Source: Streptomyces sp. 1-11
GTDB taxonomy: Bacteria > Actinomycetota > Actinomycetes > Streptomycetales > Streptomycetaceae
Length of the DNA stretch: 64,000 nt
Direction of reading: 5' to 3'
NCBI RefSeq assembly: GCF_007176755.1
Contig: NZ_BJTV01000007.1
Coordinates: forward strand, 62,001-126,000
Below are positions 33,809-43,060 of the stretch, piece by piece. Made by a program: the position numbers and the translations under genes. Each line of letters opens with the position of its first letter. Positions within the stretch are counted from its first letter, which is position 1. Below the pieces are notes generated by a model. It had not been told where the DNA came from. It worked only from the letters and a program-made list of their open reading frames with translations, and ran no database searches.

Positions 33809-33833
33809 GGGGTCCTCCAGAGGGCAACCGCAA

Positions 33834-33858
33834 GACAGAAGACGTCAGATGTCCTGTC
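33834..33858. promoter_or_regulatory. Candidate GntR operator upstream of the esterase
   Basis: The core GACGTCAGATGTC (33841-33853) is flanked by GACAG (33834-33838) and CTGTC (33854-33858). The core recurs at 34757-34769 (reverse complement) and, with one change, at 45752-45764. It is 26 bp upstream of the esterase start. Confidence 0.65.
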
Positions 33859-33956
33859 GGTTACGGGACCCTAGGAGCGGGGGTCCGCCGCGTCAAGGGG
33901 GACCGGGACCGGCGCCGCCCCGCGTTCGGCGCCCGCGGGCGGCGGCGGGGCGGGGG

Positions 33957-34721
33957 TCAGTCCGCGGCGGACCGCTGGGCGCGTGCTTCCGCGATCCGGC
34001 GCCTGACCGGGGCGTAGTGCTCCTCGATCGCCTTGAGGAACGCCGTGGTGTCCCCGGCCCGCGCCGCGTCCACGATGTTCTGGTGCGCGGTGACCGTCGC
34101 GATCTCGTCGGCGTGCGTGAAACCGTCGAGGTGCGGGGCGACGATCGCGTACACGTCCCAGAAGGCCATGGAGAGCTGGCCGATGAGGTCGTTGCCGACG
34201 GGGGCGACGAGCAGCGAGTGGAAGGCGCGGTCGGCGGCGACGAACCCGTGGCCGTCGCCGGCGCCGGTGTCCCGCATGGTCGCCACCAGGCGGTCCAGGC
34301 TGTCGAGCTGCTCGGGGCCGAGGGAGGCGATGATGCGTTCCGCCATCCCGCGCTCGAACAGCTCGCGGACGTCGACCAGGTCGGCCATCACCTGGAAGTC
34401 GTCGTCGGGGGAGAGCAGGCCGCGGAACGTGAGGCTCTCCACCAGCGCGGACATGCTGAGGCGGCCCACGTACGTGCCGTGGCCGTGGCGCACGTCCACG
34501 ATGTCCAGGGCGTCGAGGATCTTCACCGCCTCACGCACACTGGACCGGCTGGCGCCGAGGGCCTCGCACAGGGCCGGTTCCGTGGGCAGCGGGTCCCCGG
34601 GACGCAGCCTCTGGTCGAGGATGTAGCGCTTGATGCCCTCCACCACTTCCTGACGCAGCAGGGTGCGGCCCTGCCGGGCGCCCGAAACAGTCGAACTCCC
34701 CACCTCTTGACCCCTCTCCAT
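33957..34721 (-). CDS. GntR-family regulator, FadR subfamily (NanR-like by context)
   Basis: The 254-residue protein has a GntR winged HTH at about 25-90 ('IKRYILDQRLRPGDPLPTEP', 'LGASRSSVREAVKILDALDI') and an all-helical FCD effector domain with the metal-ligand pattern 'FHSLLVAPVGN' and 'HQNIVDAARAGD'. FadR-type proteins of this kind, such as NanR, respond to sugar acids. It is divergent from the peptide-type ABC operon and upstream of the esterase and sialidase genes. The start is uncertain: ATG 34721, or GTG 34703, which has the better GAGAGGGG site. Confidence 0.9.
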   Translation of the reverse strand: MERGQEVGSSTVSGARQGRTLLRQEVVEGIKRYILDQRLRPGDPLPTEPALCEALGASRSSVREAVKILDALDIVDVRHGHGTYVGRLSMSALVESLTFRGLLSPDDDFQVMADLVDVRELFERGMAERIIASLGPEQLDSLDRLVATMRDTGAGDGHGFVAADRAFHSLLVAPVGNDLIGQLSMAFWDVYAIVAPHLDGFTHADEIATVTAHQNIVDAARAGDTTAFLKAIEEHYAPVRRRIAEARAQRSAAD

Positions 34722-34752
34722 GTACCGGGCTACCTTCCCAGGCTATCAAGGC

Positions 34753-34774
34753 ATCGGACATCTGACGTCTGATG
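34753..34774. promoter_or_regulatory. Candidate GntR operator in the divergent regulator/transporter promoter
   Basis: GACATCTGACGTC (34757-34769) is the exact reverse complement of the core at 33841. Flanking ATC and GAT extend the dyad. It lies 36 bp from the regulator start and 98 bp from the transporter start. Confidence 0.7.
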
Positions 34775-34866
34775 CTCGGACATTCATTGTTCACAGCACG
34801 CCATGTCTCCCGGACCGGCTGCCCTTCGTGATCCGTCTTCTTCTCACCACCCCTCTTGGAGGACCC

Positions 34867-36456
34867 GTGCCCGAGCTGAGGCCAGCAGGCGTCGAACGCC
34901 GCACCTTCCTGCGCTGCGGCGCCGCCATCGGCGCCGCGACCGCCTTCACGGCGAGCCTGTCCGCCTGTTCCGGACCCGCGTCGACGGGCGACGGCAAGTC
35001 GGGCTCGGGCACCGGCACCATCGAGGCGGGCCTGTCCTACGCGCTGTCGACCGGCTTCGACCCGATGACCACGTCGGGGGCCACCCCGTACGCGGCCAAC
35101 ATGCACATCTTCGAGGGACTCGTCGACCTCGACCCGGTGACCCTGAAGGCCAGGCCGGCGCTCGCCACCGAGATGCCGAAGAAGATCAACGCCACCACCT
35201 ACCGGGCCACCCTGCGCGAGGGCGCCACCTTCCACGACGGGTCGGCCGTCACGGCCGACGACGTGGTCTTCAGCTTCGAACGCATCCTGAAGCCGGAGAA
35301 CGCCTCGCTGATGGCGCAGTTCGTGCCGTTCATCGACAGCGTCAGTGCGGTCGACGCGCGCACGGTCGAGTTCAGGCTGAAGTACCCCTTCGCCCTCTTC
35401 CCCTCCCGCATCTCCGTCGCGCGCGTCGTGCCGAAGAAGATCGTGGAGGCGGACGCCAAGGGGTTCGACGCCAAGCCGGTCGGCTCGGGCCCGTACCGGT
35501 TCGTCGAGGCGGTACGCGAGGACAAGATCGTTTTTGCGAAGTACGACAAGTACAACGGCGCCCACCCCGCCAAGGCCGACAAGATGATCTGGCGCCTGAT
35601 CTCGGACGCCTCCGCCCGCGTCAGCGCCATGCAGTCCGGCCGGGTCCAGGCCATCGAGGACGTGCCCTACATCGACATCGCGGGCCTCTCCGCCACGGCG
35701 AAGACCAAGTCGGTGCAGTCCTTCGGCCTGCTCTTCCTCATGTTCAACACCGCCGACAAGCGCTTCGCCGACCGGCGGGTCCGCCAGGCCCTGCACTACG
35801 CCCTGGACACCGAGAAGATCATCAAGACCGCCCTGGTCGGCAACGCGGCCCCGGCCACCGGCTACGTCCCCGCCACCCACCCGGACTACCACAAGGCCGC
35901 CACCGTCTACACGCACGACGTGGCCAGGGCCAAGAAGCTGCTCGCCGAGGCGGGGGTGGGCAAGCTCAGCTTCACCGTCCTGCTGACGGACACCGGCTGG
36001 GTCAAGGACGTCGCCCCCCTGATCAAGGAGAGCTGGGCCGCCGCCGGCATCGAGGCGACGCTCGGCATCGCCCAGGCCGCCGCCCAGTACGCCAAGGTCG
36101 ACAAGGGCGACTTCGAGGTGCTCGTGGCACCCGGCGACCCCTCCGTGTTCGGCAACGACGCCGACCTGCTGCTGCGCTGGTTCTACTACGGCTTCTGGCC
36201 CGAGAACCGGTACGGCTGGGCCGGGACCCCCGAGTACAAGAAGGTCAAGCAGCTCCTCGACAAGGCGGCGCGCGCCACCGACGTGAACACGCGCAAGGAC
36301 CTGTGGGGCCAGGTCACCGACCTGGTCGCCGAAGAGGCCGCGCTGTACCCGGTCTTCCACCGCAAGCTACCCACCGCCTGGAGCGACAAGGAGCTCGACG
36401 GCTTCTCCCCGCTGCCCACCACTGGCCTGTCGTTCCTGGACGTCAGCCGCGCCTGA
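34867..36456 (+). CDS. Peptide-type ABC transporter substrate-binding lipoprotein (SBP family 5), probable sialic acid binder
   Basis: The 529-residue precursor starts at GTG 34867, four bases after GGAGG. The N-terminus has a twin-arginine motif RRTFLR and a lipobox LSAC, so it is probably exported by Tat and lipidated. The fold is SBP_bac_5: 'EGLVDLDPVTLKARPALATE', 'LREGATFHDGSAVTADDVVF' and 'GSGPYRFVE'. Most relatives bind oligopeptides or nickel, but some peptide-type importers carry sialic acid (for example SatABCD of Haemophilus ducreyi and the Corynebacterium system). The sialate lyase gene at the end of this operon supports sialic acid. Confidence 0.88.
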   Translation: MPELRPAGVERRTFLRCGAAIGAATAFTASLSACSGPASTGDGKSGSGTGTIEAGLSYALSTGFDPMTTSGATPYAANMHIFEGLVDLDPVTLKARPALATEMPKKINATTYRATLREGATFHDGSAVTADDVVFSFERILKPENASLMAQFVPFIDSVSAVDARTVEFRLKYPFALFPSRISVARVVPKKIVEADAKGFDAKPVGSGPYRFVEAVREDKIVFAKYDKYNGAHPAKADKMIWRLISDASARVSAMQSGRVQAIEDVPYIDIAGLSATAKTKSVQSFGLLFLMFNTADKRFADRRVRQALHYALDTEKIIKTALVGNAAPATGYVPATHPDYHKAATVYTHDVARAKKLLAEAGVGKLSFTVLLTDTGWVKDVAPLIKESWAAAGIEATLGIAQAAAQYAKVDKGDFEVLVAPGDPSVFGNDADLLLRWFYYGFWPENRYGWAGTPEYKKVKQLLDKAARATDVNTRKDLWGQVTDLVAEEAALYPVFHRKLPTAWSDKELDGFSPLPTTGLSFLDVSRA

Positions 36457-36527
36457 CCGCCGCGGGTCCGGCCGCCCCGCACGGCGGCCGGACCCGCGGC
36501 CGCCGCCCAATCGCAAGGAAACCGAAG

Positions 36528-37478
36528 ATGGTTGTATTCCTCCGGCTCGCGCTGCGCCGCGTCGCGATGATGCCGGTGATGATCCTCGGCATCGCGCTGC
36601 TGGTCTTCGTGGTGCTGCAGTTCTCGCCGACCGACCCGGCCTACAACGCGCTCGGAGAGAGCGCCTCGCCCGCGGCCAGGAAGGCGTTCGCCGAGGCCAA
36701 CGGGCTGGACGACCCGCTGCCCGTACGCTATTTCCGCTTCATCGGCCGGCTCCTCCACCTCGACCTGGGGAGCACCGTGCCGCCCAGCCGGCCCGTACTC
36801 GACCGGATCGCCGAGGCGTTCCCGCTCACCCTGCAGCTCACGCTCCTCGGGCTCGTCCTCGCCGTCGTGCTCGCCGTCGTCGGCGGCGTCCTCGGGGCGA
36901 TGTACCGGGACCGCTGGCCCGACCAGCTCTTCCGGCTGCTGTCCATGGCCGGCGTGGCCGTGCCGTCCTTCTGGCTCGGGGTGCTGCTCATCCAGCAGTT
37001 CGCGCTGAACACCCGGATCTTCCCGACCGGCGGCTACACCAACCCCGCCGAGTCGTTGGGCGGCTGGCTCACCTCCATGGTCCTGCCCGCCGTCTCGCTC
37101 GCCGTCCCCGTCGCCGCGTCGCTCGCCCGCCTGGTGCGCACCTCCATGGTCGCCGAACTCGACCGCGACTACGTCCGCACGGCCCGGGGCAACGGCCTGC
37201 CGGTCCTCCTGGTGATCCGCTCGGTGCTGCGCAACGCGCTCGTCACCCCGCTCACCGTGCTCGGCGTCAAGGTCGGCTACATGCTCAGCGGCGCGGTGGT
37301 GATCGAAGCGATCTTCGACCTGCCGGGCATGGGCAAGCTCATCCTCGAAGGTGTCACCGGCGGCGACGTCGCCCTGGTCCAGGGCACCGTACTGACCATC
37401 GCCATCGCCTTCCTGGTGGTCAACGTCATCGTCGACCTGCTCTATCTGCTGGTCAACCCGCGCATCAGGACGGTGTGA
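36528..37478 (+). CDS. Peptide-type ABC transporter permease (DppB family)
   Basis: The 316-residue protein has six helices, beginning 'RVAMMPVMILGIALLVFVVL', with the DppB N-terminal 'FSPTDPAYNALGE' and the coupling loop 'DRDYVRTARGNGLPVLLVIR'. AAGGAA lies seven bases before ATG 36528. It pairs with the permease half of the next gene. Only one base separates the two genes. Confidence 0.9.
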   Translation: MVVFLRLALRRVAMMPVMILGIALLVFVVLQFSPTDPAYNALGESASPAARKAFAEANGLDDPLPVRYFRFIGRLLHLDLGSTVPPSRPVLDRIAEAFPLTLQLTLLGLVLAVVLAVVGGVLGAMYRDRWPDQLFRLLSMAGVAVPSFWLGVLLIQQFALNTRIFPTGGYTNPAESLGGWLTSMVLPAVSLAVPVAASLARLVRTSMVAELDRDYVRTARGNGLPVLLVIRSVLRNALVTPLTVLGVKVGYMLSGAVVIEAIFDLPGMGKLILEGVTGGDVALVQGTVLTIAIAFLVVNVIVDLLYLLVNPRIRTV

Positions 37479-37479
37479 C

Positions 37480-39450
37480 ATGTTCGCCACCGGCCGTCTG
37501 GCCAAGAAGCTGTCCCGGCCCGGGATCGCGTTCCGCTCCCTGCCCCTCACCTCACGCGTCGCCCTCGCCGTTCTCCTGCTGATCGTGCTCGGCGCCGTAC
37601 TCGCCCCTGTCGTCACCCAGAACCCCCTGGCCACCGGAACCCCCGTGCAGGGGCCCAGCGGAGCGCACTGGTTCGGCACCGACCGCGCCGGGCGCGACGT
37701 GTTCGCCCGCGTGGTGCACGGCGCGCGCTACTCGCTGGTCATCGGCCTGGGCGCCACCGCGGCCGCGCTGGTGGCCGGGTCCGTCCTCGGCTCCCTCGCC
37801 GCCACCTCGCGCAGGCTCGCCGACGAGACGATCATGCGCAGCCTGGACGTGGTCATGTCGTTCCCGCCGATCGCGCTCGCGGCCGTCCTGGTCGCCGTGT
37901 TCGGCACCAGCGTCCCCGTCATCATCTTCACCATCGCCTTCGTCTACAGCCCGTCGCTCGCCCGCGTCGTACGCGCCAACGTCCTTGCGCAGTACGGCGA
38001 GGACTACGTCGCGGCGGAGAAGGTGCTCGGCGCCCGGCGCGGATACATCGTGCTCCGGCACGTCGCCGTCAACTGCATGGCCCCGGTCATGGTCTTCGCC
38101 ACCGTGATGGTCGCCGAGGCGATCATCTTCGAGGCGTCGCTCTCCTTCATCGGGGCCGGCGTCCAGGACCCCGACCCCAGCTGGGGCAGCGTGCTCGCCT
38201 ACGGCCGCCAGATCCTGCTGGCCGGCGGCTGGTGGGCCACCTTCTTCCCCGGTCTCGCGCTGCTGGTCACCGTCCTCGCCCTCAACGTCCTCTCCGAGGG
38301 CCTCACCGACGCCTCAGCGGCGCCCAGGAGCGCCCGCCCCGCCGTCCGGCCCGGTGAATCCGCCGCGCCGGACCCCGTCGAGGCCGCGTCCGCCACCGAC
38401 ATCGACGCAGCGCTCGCCCAGCTCGCCGCGCACCTCCACGCGAGCGAGCCCGCCGTCGCCCCGGTGCGCCAGGACGCCGGCGAACTCCTCGTCGTACGCG
38501 ATCTGTCCATCCGCTTCCCCGACCGCTACGGCGACATCCCCGTCGTCGACAGCCTCGACTTCACCGTCCGCGAAGGGGAGACCCTCGGACTGGTCGGCGA
38601 ATCCGGCTGCGGCAAGTCCGTGACCAGCCTCGCCGTGATGGGCCTCCTCGCCCGCAACGCCGAGGTCAGCGGCGAGATCCGCTATCGCGGACGGGACCTG
38701 CTGAAGCTGTCGGCCAAGGAGCGCCGCGCCCTGATGGGACCGGAGATCGCGATGGTCTACCAGGACGCGCTCTCCTCCCTCAACCCGTCCGTCCTCGTCG
38801 GCACCCAGCTCAAGCAGCTCACCTCGCGCGGCGGCACCAGGACACCCGCCGAGCTGCTGGAACTGGTCGGGCTCTCACCGGAACGCACCCTGCGCAGCTA
38901 TCCGCACGAGCTGTCCGGCGGCCAGCGCCAGCGCGTCCTCATCGCCATGGCCCTGTCCCGTTCCCCCCGCCTGCTCATCGCCGACGAACCGACCACCGCC
39001 CTCGACGTCACCGTCCAGGCCCAGGTCGTCGAACTGCTGATCCGGCTGCGGGACGAACTCGGCTTCGCCATGGTGCTGGTCTCCCACGACCTCGCCCTGG
39101 TCGGCGACCTCTCGCACCGGGTCGCCGTCATGTACGCCGGCCGCCTCGCCGAGATCGGCGACACGCGCTCGGTGCTGACCGATCCCGCCCACCACTACAG
39201 CCGTGGCCTGCTGGGCTCCGTCGTCTCCCTGGAAGCGGGCGCCGGCCGGCTGCACCAGATCCGCGGCGTCGTCCCCGCCCCCCAGCGCTTCGGCGACGGA
39301 TGCCGCTTCGCCGGGCGCTGCACCGCGGCGACCGACCTGTGCCGCACCACCTCGCCGGCGCTCACCGGACGCGGCGCCGCCGAGGACCACGGGTTCGCCT
39401 GCCACCACCCGGCGAACGCAGTCGCAGAACTGAAGGGAAGCGCGCTGTGA
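37480..39450 (+). CDS. Fused ABC permease (DppC) and ATPase (DppD)
   Basis: The 656-residue protein joins two normally separate subunits. Residues 1-275 are a DppC-like permease with 'GTDRAGRDVFARVVHGARYS' and the coupling loop 'EDYVAAEKVLGARRGYIVLR'. A linker rich in Ala/Pro/Asp spans about 280-330. Residues 335-656 are an ATPase with Walker A GESGCGKS, signature LSGGQRQR, Walker B LLIADEPTTALD and the C-terminal oligopeptide/dipeptide Cys-rich region 'CRFAGRCTAATDLC', which may bind an Fe-S cluster as in DppD. Such fusions are known in actinomycetes. It overlaps the next gene by GTGA. Confidence 0.92.
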   Translation: MFATGRLAKKLSRPGIAFRSLPLTSRVALAVLLLIVLGAVLAPVVTQNPLATGTPVQGPSGAHWFGTDRAGRDVFARVVHGARYSLVIGLGATAAALVAGSVLGSLAATSRRLADETIMRSLDVVMSFPPIALAAVLVAVFGTSVPVIIFTIAFVYSPSLARVVRANVLAQYGEDYVAAEKVLGARRGYIVLRHVAVNCMAPVMVFATVMVAEAIIFEASLSFIGAGVQDPDPSWGSVLAYGRQILLAGGWWATFFPGLALLVTVLALNVLSEGLTDASAAPRSARPAVRPGESAAPDPVEAASATDIDAALAQLAAHLHASEPAVAPVRQDAGELLVVRDLSIRFPDRYGDIPVVDSLDFTVREGETLGLVGESGCGKSVTSLAVMGLLARNAEVSGEIRYRGRDLLKLSAKERRALMGPEIAMVYQDALSSLNPSVLVGTQLKQLTSRGGTRTPAELLELVGLSPERTLRSYPHELSGGQRQRVLIAMALSRSPRLLIADEPTTALDVTVQAQVVELLIRLRDELGFAMVLVSHDLALVGDLSHRVAVMYAGRLAEIGDTRSVLTDPAHHYSRGLLGSVVSLEAGAGRLHQIRGVVPAPQRFGDGCRFAGRCTAATDLCRTTSPALTGRGAAEDHGFACHHPANAVAELKGSAL

Positions 39451-40454
39451 TCAGGCTCGACGGCGTCCACGTACGCCACAAGGCACGTAGCGGCGGCCTC
39501 TTCCGCAGGGACGCCGTGCACGCCCTCACCGACGTCTCCCTGGAGGTCGGACGCGGCGAGATCCTGGGCGTGGTGGGGGAGTCCGGCTGCGGCAAGTCGA
39601 CCCTGGCCCGGGTACTCACCGGACTGCAGAAGCCCACCGAGGGCGACGTCCTCTTCCACGACCGCGACCTGTGGCGGACACCCGCCGCCGAACGCCGGGA
39701 CCGGTTCGGCTCGGCCGTCGGCGTCGTCTTCCAGGACCCCTCCACCGCGCTCAACCCACGGCTCACCGTCCGGCAGATCCTGCGCGACCCGCTGGACGTC
39801 CACCGGCGCGGAACCCGGGCGGAGCGCGAGAACCGCGTCGAGGAACTCCTCGACCTCGTCGGACTCCCCGGCCACACCCTCGCCGCCCTTCCGGGCCGGC
39901 TCTCCGGGGGCCAGCGGCAGCGCGTCGCCATCGCCCGCGCCCTGGCCCTGGAACCGGAACTGATCGTCGCCGACGAACCGACCTCCGCGCTGGACGTCTC
40001 GGTCCGCGCCCAGGTCCTCAACCTCCTCGTCGACCTGCGCCGGCGCCTCGGTCTCGGCATGGTGTTCATCTCCCACGACATCCAGACCGTGCGCTACCTC
40101 GCCGACCGCATCGCCGTGCTCTACCTCGGCCGCGTCGTCGAGGAGGGACCGGCCGAGGCCGTCGGCGGCACACCCCGTCACCCGTACACCGAGGCGCTGC
40201 TCTCCGCGACCCCCAGCCTGCTGGAGGACACCGAACGCATCGTCCTCACCGGCCCGGTGCCCTCCGCCACCCACCCGCCGACCGGCTGCCCGTTCCGCAC
40301 CCGCTGCTGGAAGGCCGACGACGAGTGCGCCGCGGCCTTCCCCGCACCGGCCGCGGGCGCCGGCGGCCACCGCTGGCACTGCGTCCATCCCCAGCCCGCC
40401 GCACCGCCCGCCGGGGCGACCGCCTCCGGCACCCCCGCAAGGAGCACCACGTGA
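39447..40454 (+). CDS. Peptide-type ABC transporter ATPase (DppF family)
   Basis: The 335-residue ATPase has Walker A GESGCGKS, signature LSGGQRQR, Walker [13 protein letters not shown] and the OppF/DppF C-terminal Cys-rich 'CPFRTRCWKADDEC'. GTG 39447 overlaps the preceding stop. With the fused ATPase it forms the heterodimeric motor. Its stop overlaps the start of the lyase gene, so translation of import and catabolism is coupled. Confidence 0.92.
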   Translation: MIRLDGVHVRHKARSGGLFRRDAVHALTDVSLEVGRGEILGVVGESGCGKSTLARVLTGLQKPTEGDVLFHDRDLWRTPAAERRDRFGSAVGVVFQDPSTALNPRLTVRQILRDPLDVHRRGTRAERENRVEELLDLVGLPGHTLAALPGRLSGGQRQRVAIARALALEPELIVADEPTSALDVSVRAQVLNLLVDLRRRLGLGMVFISHDIQTVRYLADRIAVLYLGRVVEEGPAEAVGGTPRHPYTEALLSATPSLLEDTERIVLTGPVPSATHPPTGCPFRTRCWKADDECAAAFPAPAAGAGGHRWHCVHPQPAAPPAGATASGTPARSTT

Positions 40455-41383
40455 GCAACGCCAACGCCCCCTACACCGGCGTGATCCCGCCCGTCGTCAC
40501 GCCGCTGACCCCGGACGGCGACATCGACCGGCCGTCGCTGGAACGGCTCGTCGGCCACCTGCTCCAGGCGGGTGTCAACGGCCTCTTCGCCCTCGGCAGC
40601 TCGGGCGAGACCGCCTACCTGACGCCCGCCCAGCAGGACGAGGTGACCAAGGTGGTCACCGCCACGGCCGCCGGCCAGGTGCCCGTCCTCGTCGGCGCCA
40701 TCGAGACCACCACCAACCGCGCGATCGAGCGGGCTCGCGCCGTGGCCGGCCTCGGAGCGGACGCCGTCGTCGCCACCGCTCCCTTCTACACCCGCACCCA
40801 CCCCACCGAGATCGACCGCCACTTCCGGGACATCGCCGGCGCCGTCGACCTGCCGCTCCTGGCCTACGACGTACCGGTGTGCGTCCACAGCAAGCTGGAG
40901 GCGGAACTGCTGCTGTCGCTGGCCTCGGACGGCGTGCTCGCGGGAGTGAAGGACTCCAGCGGGGACGACGGCTCCTTCCGCGCGCTGGCCGTCGCGGCGC
41001 GCGACTTGCCGGGGTTCTCCCTGCTCACCGGCCACGAACTGGTCGTGGACGCCATGATGCTGTGCGGCGCCCACGGTTCGGTGCCCGGACTGGGCAACGT
41101 CGACCCGCGCGGTTACGTACGGCTCCACGAGGCCGCGGTCCGCGGTGACTGGGCCACGGCGACGGCCGAGCAGGACCGGCTCGTCGGCCTGTTCGGCATC
41201 GTTCGGGCCGCCGCGCCCGGGACCGCCTCGGCGTCCGCGGCCGGGATCGGCGCCTTCAAGACGGCCCTGCAGCTGCTCGGCGTCATCACGGCGAACACCG
41301 TGAGCCCGCCGATGCGGGCCCTGGACGCGCAGGAGCGGACCGAGATCGCCGCCCACCTGAGCCGCGCGGGCCTGCTGGCCTGA
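40451..41383 (+). CDS. nanA: DapA-family lyase, probable N-acetylneuraminate lyase (copy 1)
   Basis: The 310-residue TIM-barrel protein starts at GTG 40451 with AAGGAG upstream. It has the family motifs 'FALGSSGETAYLT' (substrate carboxylate), 'LLAYDVPVCVHSK' (catalytic Tyr) and 'GVKDSSGDDG' (Schiff-base Lys). The family includes dihydrodipicolinate synthase, KDG aldolase and NanA; the operon with an importer and the shared operator with nanT/nanE/nanK support a sialate lyase cleaving Neu5Ac to ManNAc and pyruvate. A second copy lies in the opposite operon. Confidence 0.85.
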   Translation: MSNANAPYTGVIPPVVTPLTPDGDIDRPSLERLVGHLLQAGVNGLFALGSSGETAYLTPAQQDEVTKVVTATAAGQVPVLVGAIETTTNRAIERARAVAGLGADAVVATAPFYTRTHPTEIDRHFRDIAGAVDLPLLAYDVPVCVHSKLEAELLLSLASDGVLAGVKDSSGDDGSFRALAVAARDLPGFSLLTGHELVVDAMMLCGAHGSVPGLGNVDPRGYVRLHEAAVRGDWATATAEQDRLVGLFGIVRAAAPGTASASAAGIGAFKTALQLLGVITANTVSPPMRALDAQERTEIAAHLSRAGLLA

Positions 41384-41426
41384 CCGGGGCGCGGCCGCCC
41401 TGCTCACCGCCGCCGCGCCGCACGTC

Positions 41427-41468
41427 ACCCGGCGGCCACGGATGTTGCGCACTCCGTGGCCGCCGGGT
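41427..41468. terminator. Bidirectional terminator between the two nan operons
   Basis: ACCCGGCGGCCACGGA (41427-41442) pairs perfectly over 16 bp with TCCGTGGCCGCCGGGT (41453-41468) across a 10-base loop. It separates the convergent nanA1 and nanT genes. Confidence 0.8.
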
Positions 41469-41478
41469 GTCGGCGCGC

Positions 41479-42945
41479 TCAGCCCGCCCGGCCGGACCCC
41501 TGCACGGGCGCCGGGACGTCGGCCGGGGCGGCGGCCAGGTGGTCGGCCGCCGCACCGGGGTCGGTCAGCCGGTTCAGCCGGGCCGGTACGTCGAACCCGA
41601 CCAGCACCACCACGATCGCCGTTCCGGCGAAGGTCAGGACGGCGAGCGCCCGGCCGAGGTCCATCCCGGAGGCCAGGTGCGCGCCGAGCACGGGGGCGAC
41701 GGCACCGCCCAGGGCGCCCACGTTGTAGGTGAAGCCGAGCGCGGCGCTGCGGCTCGCGGTGGGGAAGTGGCCGCCGATGTATCGGGGGAGCAGCCCGGAG
41801 ATGCCGAAGCTGGTCGCCTGGAGCAGGAAGAGGAGGCAGCCGAGCAGGAGGAGGTCGTCCCGCACGGCGAACACGGGATAGACGAAGGCGAGGGAGGCCA
41901 GCAGGGTCAGCGCGTACGCCTTCCTGGTGCCGATCCGGTCGCCGAGGAAACCGGCGGCCCAGCAGCCGGCCATGGTGCCGAAGCCGGCGAAGTACAGGGC
42001 GTCGGTGACCTGGCCGGCGCTGTAGCCGAGATCGGTCTTGAGATACGTGGGCAGCAGGGACTGCATGGGCCAGGAGTAGAGGAACGCGAAGAACAGCGTC
42101 ACGATCATCGACACGTACAGCAGCCAGCTCCGCCGGCCGCCCAGCTGCACCGCGAAGGCGAGCAGCGCCAGACCCGCGACCACCGACAGCACCGGCACCA
42201 TGCCCTCGCCCGCCGGGGTGAAGACCAGGAAGAGCGCGAGCGTGGTGACCACCACGAGCACGGCGTTGAGGGCCGCCAGCCGCCGGGTGCGGAACAACGG
42301 GCCGAACGGGTTGGGCCTCGCCTCCCGCTCCGCCACGCTCTCGGTCCACTCCTCGGCCTCCGGCAGCGCCCGGCGCATCCACAGGGCGACGGCGATCGGG
42401 ACGAGCCCCAGGTAGAACATCCAGCGCCAGCCGAACGAGGGCACCACCCACGTGTAGACCTGGGCGGCGAGCACCGACCCGGCGGAGTAGCCCGAGATCA
42501 GGAAGCCGCTCGCCCGGTTGCGGAGCCGGGCGGGCCAGCTCTCCATGACGTACGTGGCGCTGGCGCTGTACTCACCGGCCATGCCCATGCCGATCGCGAG
42601 GCGGGCGGCGAAGAGGCTCTGGTAGTTCCAGGCCAGGCCGCAGGCGAAGGTGCCCAGCGAGTACAACAGGATGCTGAGCACCATGGAGAGCTTGCGGCCG
42701 TAGCGGTCGCCCAGCGCGCCCAGGACGGCGCCGCCGAGCCAGCGGGTGATGAACGCCCCGGAGACCAGGCTGGCCGCCTGCACGGTGCTCAGACCGAACT
42801 CGTCACTGATCTCGGTGAGGACGAGGGTGATCAGAACGAAGTCGAAGCCGTCGAGGACGTAGCCGATCCAGGCGGCGAAGAACGACTTCCACCGAGTGCC
42901 GGTCACCTCGCGGTACCAGGGGAGGGGGCTGGGTTTGGTCTGCAC
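41479..42945 (-). CDS. nanT: Sialic acid:proton symporter (MFS, NanT family)
   Basis: The 488-residue protein shows stretch-by-stretch agreement with E. coli NanT as I remember it: 'WIGYVLDGFDFVLITLVLTE', 'IGMGMAGEYSASATYV', 'RNRASGFLISGYSAGSVLAA', 'FAFLYSWPMQSLLPTYLKTD' and 'LGFTYNVGALGGAVAP'. It has more than twelve helices, as NanT does. It imports free sialic acid with a proton. The start is GTG 42945, five bases after GGAG; an upstream GTG adds nine residues. Last gene of the nanA2-nanK-nanE-nanT operon. Confidence 0.94.
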   Translation of the reverse strand: MQTKPSPLPWYREVTGTRWKSFFAAWIGYVLDGFDFVLITLVLTEISDEFGLSTVQAASLVSGAFITRWLGGAVLGALGDRYGRKLSMVLSILLYSLGTFACGLAWNYQSLFAARLAIGMGMAGEYSASATYVMESWPARLRNRASGFLISGYSAGSVLAAQVYTWVVPSFGWRWMFYLGLVPIAVALWMRRALPEAEEWTESVAEREARPNPFGPLFRTRRLAALNAVLVVVTTLALFLVFTPAGEGMVPVLSVVAGLALLAFAVQLGGRRSWLLYVSMIVTLFFAFLYSWPMQSLLPTYLKTDLGYSAGQVTDALYFAGFGTMAGCWAAGFLGDRIGTRKAYALTLLASLAFVYPVFAVRDDLLLLGCLLFLLQATSFGISGLLPRYIGGHFPTASRSAALGFTYNVGALGGAVAPVLGAHLASGMDLGRALAVLTFAGTAIVVVLVGFDVPARLNRLTDPGAAADHLAAAPADVPAPVQGSGRAG

Positions 42946-43060
42946 GGTGTCTCCAGGGCGGGGCGCGCCCACCGTCGGGTGGGCCGCCCCGCGTGGCGGC
43001 GGGGCGGAGTGAGCGGGTCGACCGGACCGGTGGCCGGGGCAGGCGTCGGCCGGACGACGG

